Of a DNA stretch of 64,000 nt, positions 1 through 9,227 are shown one piece after another. Both the position numbers and the translations under genes were made by a program. Source of the DNA: Aulostomus chinensis (Eukaryota > Chordata > Actinopteri > Syngnathiformes > Aulostomidae). The DNA lies in NCBI GenBank assembly GCA_037954235.1, contig JBBMOA010000006.1, positions 29,130,041 through 29,194,040 on the forward strand, read 5' to 3'. Numbering within the stretch: the stretch's first letter is position 1; every line of letters begins with the position of its first letter. The notes under the pieces are model-generated. The model made no database searches. It was given only the letters and a program-made list of their open reading frames with translations, and was not told the DNA's origin.

Positions 1-3000
1 TACGTACAGATCAGAACGTGCTCCCAGGCCCCCGGTGAAGGGGTAATATTTTCATGTGAAGCTGGATAATTGACTTTTACATGTATGTCACATGCATCTT
101 CAAACATAGACGTATTTAAAGAAGATGACTAGAGTCTTGCTGAGAAAGTCCCGGAGAAAAATGGAGAGGTGTTGTTTTTCTCTCTGCTGTCTCTAATAAT
201 ATCTCCGAGGGTCGATGAGCAGCGAGGGAGCTGATGTGTTCCAGCAGCGGGCCAGAAGGATGGGGGCCAGGCCCTCAAACGCTCCACGTCTCGCTTCATA
301 AAGGCTTTGTCTCCTGGGATGACCCCAAGTTGAGGAACTCATCACGCTGTACAGGAAAGACCTGAGAAATCAAAGCGGCAGACTGGCGTAATGGCCAGGA
401 ATCATTAGTGAACAGAGGAAAGACGAGGTCATTTGCTAGACAAGCTGCCTGAGCACGACAACCTCCACGGAAAAGCCTCTCCCAGCACTTTCACCAGATT
501 CGCTTGCTTGAATCAAGTTTGTTGTGTAGCTGAAACCTGACGAAAACCCTTCTGATAGAATTTAAAAGTACATTTCTGCCTCGTTATTTTCCAGTCGCCT
601 CTTTTGTTGACATGTTTTCCTCATTCCCCGTCGAGCTCCCGTCGAGCCTTTTGTCCCTGACCTCTGTGGTGACATCTCTCATGCATAATAGCTTCCTAAC
701 TCTGCTGTTGGCTTTGAACAAACACCAGAGGTGCCGTGGGCCAGCTTCCGTCTTTTCTCTGACAAATCAAACGCCGGGTCCGTCGGTGCAGATGTGGGCT
801 GAATGGGAGCGACAGCAACCCACTGGCCTCGGTGCTGGCCGCTGGATCTCGTAAATCACCTCATAATGGATCATTTAGGAAGTCAATAAATGGGCAGGGA
901 GACCCCCACTGCAGAGTCAGCTGCACAATAGACCCCAGCTTCACTTATCACCTAACGTGTGTCTTCCTCGGCTATGAAGGTCAGAGGTCAGCCTGGCTTT
1001 GGGATGGGGACGTGATCCGCAGGCTTGTGTTAGTGTGGAGGTGCGTGTGGGCTCCACTCCTGGCTTATTTTACTGCTTAAAATGGCACAAGAAGTCTGAA
1101 TATTTAGAAAACAAATTAATAGAAAAACTCCAAAATTCAACTCCTAGTTAATTGCAAATCTAAGAGGAAAATCTCATTTTTGTGGTTGATATTGTGATCG
1201 GACTTGCAAAGTTAAAGAGGAAATGTTTATTTTTTGTGTCACATTTCCACTGGAAAAACCCATTGATTGAGTAACGGTGTGTTTTTGGCGGGAGTGTGTT
1301 TTCCTTCACCAGTGGAAGATGAGGAGGAGGCAAGACCCTGCAGCATCATAGTATTTCATTGTATTTTTTACACACAATTAGTCTTTAGCAATGATTGCTG
1401 CTTCCTTTGCACCAGGCCATGTTGAGATTAATTATGCTGCTGTTAATCAGCTTTTGTTCTACTGATTGACGCGACCTGACGAGTCCTCATCAAGAGTTCT
1501 GCGCTGGCGTGATTTGATGTTCTGCATTGAACGTCCACCGGCACGAGGCGAGGCGCCCTCCGTGTTCCTGGAGAGTCCAGCGGGCTGACGTGTGGAACAC
1601 GTGTTCAGGTGGACCACTCGGACTCACCTGGCTTGTTTTTAATAACTGACGCCAGGCGCAGCAGGCAGACCGAGCTGGGCGCGGAGGCCCTGATTGGCTC
1701 GTCTCAGCAGATGTTCCAGATGCAGCTGAGTGTCAAATGATGCTTCAGGTTGCATTATCATCCATCATCAGTCTCCTTGTGCTTTCACAGCAAGGCCTTG
1801 GCACCCGTCTCTTGGAACCTCTGGGCGCACACACACACACACACACACACACACCGCACTTCCTGCAGTAAAAAAAAGACACTAAACAGGTTGTTCTTTT
1901 CCTCTGAGAAGTGAAAAAATAATCTGTACATTTGGCTTGAAATGGTGCTGGAATCGTGCCACCGCTGATTTAAATATTTGTGCAGGAATAAAACGAGTAA
2001 AATGACCTGGAAACTGGTTTGTGTGGAGTTGCAGTTCCTGATCATTCCTCCAGTAGGCGCAGTTGCCTCGATTAGCACCTCAGACAGAAAGGTTTTTTTG
2101 TTTTGTTTTTTGAGTGTTACGTTTAGAAAAAATGAAAAACGTGCTTGGTTTTTCGGTTCATTGAACTTTGTGTTTATACAGCGACGCAAAGTAAATAAGC
2201 CTCGCGAAGGTGCAGCTGAGCGGACGTCTTCCCTCGTGCTGCCCGGGTTCAGGGCCCAGCTGCCGGTGCTCCGTGACACAGTGAGAGCGAGGCAGCTCAC
2301 CGGAGCTCACCGGGACGCGCTCATCTTTGCTGAGGGCAGCGTTGAAGTGGCGGTGCACAAACGCCGCTGCAGGAGGAGAGTGGATCCGGTGAAGATGTTC
2401 ACCAGCTTGCTTTTGAACTGTCTGAACTTTCGAATGATTTCATTTATTTTTGTTCATCAGGCCCTCAGTGGGATGGATTTAAAACGAGGGAGAGTTGCTG
2501 GATTTAGGATCGTATCGCTGAACTTCAAAGTTTTCTGACACAAGCGCGTCTCTGCGGTGTCCCGCTGACAGTCTGACCTCCGCGGACTCTTCAGCGTGGT
2601 GAAACGCGTCTGTCGTCGCCTTTTGACCCTTCGTTCCCCCCCACACACACACCGGTGGTGCCGTCCCGTGGTTCTTCCGGCTGGGGGGGTGATGGTCTTC
2701 TGCACCTGTGGCCCGGCGCCGGCTCACACCATGAGGCCTTCCCATCTCCTCACCGCCGCTTCCTGGTCAGTCTGGACCGGAACACGACACTAAACGCGCT
2801 GCGGGCCCGTTTGTGCCCCCCCCCCCCCAGCACAACATTTATAAAAACAAAATAATTTAAATATTAATTAGTATTAATTTTAACTGGACGTGATGAAAGA
2901 ATTCAAGTTGAACTGGTTGTGATAAAGCACCCGACAATAATACATGAAAAAAAAAAAAATAAAAGTCGCTGGGAAATCTTAAATCTGGGTTCGGACGATT

Positions 3001-3769
3001 TCCTTAAATATTAATAAACAATAATAATTATTAATAACGATAATCATAACAAACTTGTATTTTCGCGGTGATAAAGCGCGAGGGAAACAACACCCTCCGT
3101 CCTAACAAAACCAAAAGTGATAAACTAATTAGTCGTTGCTTAAATGAGTGGAAACATTTTTTAACCTTTGACACCTTTAGAAGCCATTAGACGGTCAGAG
3201 GTCACTCTCCGCCCCCCGCCCCCTCCACGGTGAATTCGGAGGTTACATTTCCTTCAGTCGCGTGACGCCGGGATTATGTCTTCCCACGGAGACGAAGCTC
3301 GACAGCGAGAGGAGGCCTCGGTCTGGAAATAACCTCCAGGACCAGGAAGCAGCTTTTTACAGCGTTGCTGACGCGCTGATTGAAGTAAACAAAACTACAT
3401 TATTTTTGTACCCGATTCTGTGCATTGTAAAGCTAGAAGGTGACAACAAGGATCAATGTCAAGTTGAGGTATTTTAATTCCAGTGCTGTCATAATAATTA
3501 TGTTAATAATTATATGTGCTTCCTCCTCAGAAGGTGTGCTACCAGAACTCAGTTTGTTTGGGTCTCCTTCATTAAACCGGGTGCTGATCTGAGCGTAACA
3601 CCGCAGGCCAAAGCAGGTTTTTAGGAGCAGAACAAATCCGCCCCGCCAGTCTGAGCTGAGCCTGTTGTCTCCCTGCCCCCCTTTCAGCGCTCGGGCTTTC
3701 TGAGCGGAAGATCTGCACAAAGACCATCTCTTTTTTTTCTTTTTTTTTATGAATTACAAGAATTTAATG
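1..3769. other. Intergenic sequence downstream of tbx1
   Basis: No exon, RNA gene or complete transposon recognised. A GC-richer block at 2200-2820 carries overlapping ORFs on both strands, the longest 186 codons at 1978-2538, but none resembles a known protein and the codons look unselected. A CA repeat lies at 1828-1854 and a short C-run near 2817-2828. The 2830-3130 stretch is AT-rich. Confidence 0.6.
1828..1854. repeat. (CA)n microsatellite
   Basis: Pure dinucleotide repeat of about 13 units. Confidence 0.95.
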
Positions 3770-4387
3770 TTTATTTTACAGATACAGAACAGTCATTCTG
3801 CTTCATTTATTTACTTTGAATTGCTGCAAGTCAGTGCCATGGTACAAGCTTCTCAGAGCGGCTCAAGATGTTCACGACGTTTGAAAATCAAATCTCTTTT
3901 CTTCCTCAAACAAAAACATTTGGATGTGTTTGGACACCCCCTCTGATGAGCTCAACATGCAAACATCTCGTCTACCTACATGTCGATGGACTATATAACA
4001 TATGGCTTTTTTGAAAGCAATAGAAACAAGGCAAATCAAAAAGTGCATCCAACACAAAACAGAATTCAATTCCAGTCTGTGACCTAACGTCCACGAGGAG
4101 CGGGGGGGGGGGCCTCCCGGCTCTCCCGTTTGCCGGCTCCATGTCTGCAGCGCTCAGGTTGGAGGTGCTGACGGAGAGCGATCACCGTTTAGGTTCAAAG
4201 GTCAGAACGGACCTCTTTCAGGGCTCAGAGCAGGTGTCCGTGCTTCCTGCAGAGATGTGTTTCCGTTAAATAAATACAGCAGGGTTTATCCAGCAGGAAG
4301 GAGCTTCAGCGGCGACGCCACCATGATAGACGCCCCCCCGCCCCCGCCTGGTTCCACTCCCACAGTGCTGCGCACCATTAGCCCTCA
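3770..4387 (-). terminator. tbx1: tbx1 3' UTR with candidate poly(A) signals
   Basis: Below the stop codon no further coding is visible. AATAAA hexamers lie on the transcribed strand at 3811-3806 and 3775-3770; they are the nearest clear canonical signals, implying a 3' UTR of about 0.6 kb. Which hexamer is used is not determinable. The stretch includes a short G-run near 4101-4111. Confidence 0.5.
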
Positions 4388-4773
4388 TTATCTGGGCCCG
4401 TAGTCGTAGTTTGAGGGGCCACTGGTGGCCGAGTACATGTTCGCTGTGGCCGGGTTCATGTGGTGGTGGTACGTGTGTCCTCTGATACTGGGTAACGGGT
4501 ACGGCGACGGCCTGGTTTTGGCTCCTAGGTAGTGTTCATAGGTGGTGGGGTACTTGTAGGGGTGGTGGTGCAGGGTGTCCGGGGGTAGGGCGTGGGGGTC
4601 CGGCCGGAGGTCGTGGGGAGGGCTGGGTCGTCCGCCGCCACTGAGAGGGACCGCGTGGAGGCCTCCCGGGACGGGCAGGGCAGGGCTGAGAACCCGCGAC
4701 ATCAGCTGGTGAGCCGGGTCGGCGTGGATGGGGGTTCCGCTGGGGTCTCGCTCGTAGTCCCGCCGACTGTCTT
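4388..4773 (-). CDS. tbx1: tbx1 exon 8, C-terminal domain and stop
   Basis: 386 bases ending at TAA (4390-4388). It encodes DSRRDYERDPSGTPIHADPA, HQLMSRVLSPALPVPGGLHA, a run rich in P and H (LHHHPYKYPTTYEHYLGAK), and the terminal PSNYDYGPR. The order matches the C-terminus of mammalian TBX1 isoform C (HHHPYKYP, HYLGAK, YDY.PR), which carries transactivation and nuclear-localisation functions in mammals. It is shorter than the mammalian version because the alanine/histidine expansions are absent. Acceptor TTGTCCAG at 4776-4774. Confidence 0.94.
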
Positions 4774-6366
4774 CTGGACAAGAAAACACAGAGCAGTGAG
4801 ACTGCAGGTATCGAAGGGGTTAAACTGGAAGACATTTTGTTTTGTGCTCTCACACTGAATATGTATCAATCAGAAGGTTGCACGCCATGCACGGTCCTGG
4901 CTTCACTATTTAGAACGTTGGGGAACCAGACGTCTTTGCTGAACACAGAACCGTGTTCTGCTTAGAGGTTCTGTCGCCTCTACTTCCACTTCACGTTGTC
5001 AAAAATGACTTTTTCTTCTTCTTCCTCCATTTGAGGGTTCCGGATCCTCTCTGTTGAACCCTCCGGCTCCCAGCGGGTCAAAGACTTTTTTCATTTTTAT
5101 TTCCTCGGTGAAAATCCGAGCAGAATCTATGACATCACAAGTATCTTTTGAATCCAAACTGAAATTTAAAAAATGCAGTTGTGATGTGTAAACTTGGATA
5201 ATAATCATTCATTTTTTCACACATTCTAGTTGTTTTTTTGGAGGGGTGGGGGGGGCTTTAAGGTTTCTATCGGCCTCGTAACCAAAAGTTAATCGACGAC
5301 AGGGAGTGAACGGCTGAGGAGAGGTCAACTCCCTCGGAGCTCAGGTCCGCTCAAGAGCTCCAGACGGGCCTCTCACGTCGGCCGGGACTGACATTGATGG
5401 GCTGACATTTAATTAAAAAAAAAACAGATCTTCGTCTCCTCTAAGAAGAAAACTACACAACAAGACTGAGCTTCATGTTTGAGAGCAGACAGGAGCTGTG
5501 GAGAGACAGCGAGGGAGTGAGCGGCGGACCTTTCTCTGTGCCGTTCTGCTGGGGGGGGGATGACATTGGGTTTCTTGTTCTGGCGAAGGCACTCATTATT
5601 GGCAGGGAGCCTGGCCTGTGATTCCTGGGCCTGGAGCACAGAAGAATGGATTCAGTTACTCTCATTTCATGAATGTCAAGGGCACGACTTCTTTATCTTG
5701 TTCGTGTGTTGAATGCACATTTCGATCATTTACACAGGCTGACAGGTGGGGCTCTTAATTTAATGTGAAGTGACACGAGTTGGCGACGAAGACATTTAGT
5801 AGAAGAATCAAAACCCCCATTAATCGGAGGGTTTGAGTTGCCTGGCAGGACACCAGTCACTCGTGGCTGATTTGAAACAGTCTTTTTGATAAACTTGCTA
5901 ACATTCATTATGTCAGGTTTTATCACAAACTCCACCCATCTGGCACCTGCAGAGAGAAAACAAACAGCTATTTTTTTGTCTTTTCTGCAAATGCTGTCTG
6001 GTGCTTGTTGACTTTGTTGTCGCTACATTTTTACATCCTGTGGAAACTCCTCACAGAACCCAGAGGAGCACAGACACTCACCAGTCCTCTGGGTCGCAGT
6101 CCCGGAAGCCCTTGGCGAAGGGATTACTGGCAATCTTCAGCTGCGTGATCTGAAATCAACAAGATAAACTCATTAACGTCCAATCAGCAAGCTGGGCTGC
6201 TCCACATCAAGGGGGGGGGGGGGGGCAGGCGCGTGTCTGCTGGGTTCTTCTGCGGATTTACAACTCAATCGTTTTGCATTTATAGTTTCCATCACACCAG
6301 CGTCACTAGAAAAAAAAAACCACTCACGTCAGTTTAGAATTAGGCTCTCCAGCTCTGAGTGTGTGT

Positions 6367-6397
<31 letters not shown>

Positions 6398-8840
6398 AGT
6401 GAGTGAGTGTGTAAAACGAGCAGCGTGAGGATGTGCGCGCACCGTTAATGTCTTCAACTCAATTAATTAGCTCGAAAACAACCCTGAAGGTGGTTCAACA
6501 TCTGGCCTCCGGCTCACAGCGGTTCTTACTACTACCAGTTGTTCAGCACGGCACCGCGCGGTCTCACCCGGTGGTTCTGGTAGGCCGTGACGGCGGTGAA
6601 GCGGGTCTCCTCGAACACGAAGGTCTTGTAGTTCTCCTCGGCGTACTTCTCGCTGTCCTTGCGGGGATCCACGTAGACGACGTGAAACCTGGGCTGGTAG
6701 CGGTGCATGGAGTTGAGGATGATCTGAGGAGAGAGCAAGACCCCGGTCACATCTGGAGGAAGGAAATCAAGAACCCATCGAACGCTTCGATTCTGGACCA
6801 ACTGGTACAGACGTCATTCAGCAGACCCGCGTGGAGTTTTAATCCAGTTTGAGAGTCTAAATGTCTGCAAACAGAATCAGGATTCACACCGGCAGCCGCA
6901 GTAGAACTGCAGTATTAGTACATATGTTATACATATAGTACACACGTCTTGTATATTTTCTTTTACAGCCAAGTAAAGCGGATTTAAACCCAGCTTTTAA
7001 ACAACAAACGCCGCGTCACAACTGAACGTTTCTGTAAACCCCGGATGTTTCTGACGGGTGAAATTCAGAATTTAAATGAATGTTTCTGTACAGTCGCATA
7101 AAAGTTGTTTTTTAAAATTTATTTTAAAAAGTTTCATTTTTCCACGTTACTCTAATGGGCCCCCCGCGCTTTTTTTTTTTTTTTTTTGGTACCGCGATGA
7201 CCCTTTTAATGGTGCTTAATGACGTCAGATGCGTGGACTTCTACTCACGTGGCCGTTGTCGTCCAGCAGGTTGTTGGTGAGTTTGAGTTTATCGAAGGAG
7301 ACGATCTGCTTCATCCACTGGGCGCCTTTGGCCGGGGAGTCCGGGTGGTAGTGGACCCTCCCCGGCGTGGCGGGGTCGGCTTTGCCGGCCACCAGCCACG
7401 AGGAGCTGTGGAAGGCGTACCTGAGGACCGACGGATTTCATCCAAATTTTATTTTTAATTTTTTAAGCAGTTCATATTTTTTTTCACAATTTTTTAAATT
7501 GAAACTGTGGTCATAAAGAATTCCTATTAATGTTAAAAATGTAATTAACATTATTATGAAGCAAAAATATGAATATGAAAATATGAACGTCCTGATGCCT
7601 GCATGAAGGCTTTGGTCGCTTCACGTGCGCACTCATTTTTGGAATTAATATTACAAACATTGTTTTGATATATTTAAGTGCGTGTGTGTGTGTGTGTGTG
7701 TGTGTGTTACCTGTAGCGTTTGTCGTCTACGGGCAGGAAGTCCATCAGGAGCATGTAGTCCGCCATGGGATCCATCCCGAATATTTTTACTTGGAAAGTT
7801 GGAAACATTCTCCTGGCAAAGAAAAAAAGAAAGAAAGAGAGGAAGAAGCTCCATCAACTTTTAGAAATGGAGGTGTTTGTAACGCCGCTCTGTTTGGATG
7901 TCAGACCGTCGGTCGCCTTCTTCGACGCGGAGAAACAAACTGTTTGAATTATTCGAAATTCCAGAGACGAGCCAACAGATGATTTGGCCAACATGTTTGC
8001 ACGGAGACACGCAGCTCGAGGTCTCCGGGGCCCGCAGCCTGAACTCTCCAGCGGCTCTCCAAGCTTTCTGCTGCCCTGCAGCTTCCGCGCGGCGCGTTCG
8101 GTTCGGTTCTCTCTGCTGCTTTTCTGATGATTTCCAGACACATTCAGCCCCTCACGTGCCGAGGACGTGGACGGAGGCGAGCTCGTCCACGTCTGCGTGC
8201 ACGACGAGAGAGAAAAAAATCGACGAGAACGAGATAAACAAAACCAAACACTCATTTAAACGCACTACTTTCTCCACGCGCCTGACTTCTCATTTATTTC
8301 AATCACAAAACGTTTTTGCACATCAGTCACTTTTTGCCATTTAGATGCAGGAGGATAAACTGGTGTTTTCCCCCCGGCTGAGCTGTAAGTGGCTCCTGGA
8401 GTTAACGCTCAATTACCGACCGTGACGCGGCTGGAGGAGCGTCTGAGTGCTCGCGCGGATCCTCTTTCTCCTGCCCGGCAGCGCGCGCCTTCACTCTCAC
8501 CCGTTAAATCACTTTGGCTCCGACTGTTACGATCAACAGGATCCCGCTGCTGCTGAAAATTAGCCTAAGACTTAAAGTTTGTTGACTTTACGCAAAGGTC
8601 AGAGGTCAAAACTAGTAGTAGGTTCGGTGTACGGCCCGGAGATAAAAACGCTGGAGGGAAAACCGATCCTCCGGTAATGAAGCACATTAAAGAAACAATT
8701 CCACTCTTTTATGAACTAAACACGAGATTCGAGCTGCAACTCAATCAAAACCAGATTCTGATTTTTTTTTCTTGCTGATGAAAGTCGTGAAGAGAAAAAA
8801 AAACTTCAGAAAAAAACAAAAACAAGACTGCAGCATTCCT

Positions 8841-8882
<42 letters not shown>

Positions 8883-8969
8883 TTTTAAATATTTTATTAT
8901 TATTCTATACAACAGGACTCTGCATCCGAGAATTCTTGGATCTATAAAAGGCGGTAGGTGTTTACAGCT

Positions 8970-9022
<53 letters not shown>

Positions 9023-9154
9023 ACAGGTCTGAGCTGCTCGTGTATGCGCTCCCTGACTGCGCTAAAACTCCACAAAGTCAACACACTTGCGGAGATTATC
9101 TGCGCCTGTTAATTGTAAATCCTCCTGAGCGGAAACTCGCTCCTGATTATGCTG

Positions 9155-9227
<73 letters not shown>

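Noticed and set aside
1978..2538. 186-codon ORF on the plus strand downstream of tbx1
   Set aside because: No recognisable domain, overlapping ORFs of similar length on the opposite strand, and no start context or splice support.
5453..5529. Intron of 34 bases between the exon 7 donor and the acceptor at 5496
   Set aside because: Far below the minimum size for vertebrate introns and it would not restore the Tbx1 C-terminus; the 4773 acceptor does.
8745..9014. Cysteine/valine-alternating ORF, as at many other places in the window
   Set aside because: Translation of CA/GT microsatellites, not protein.
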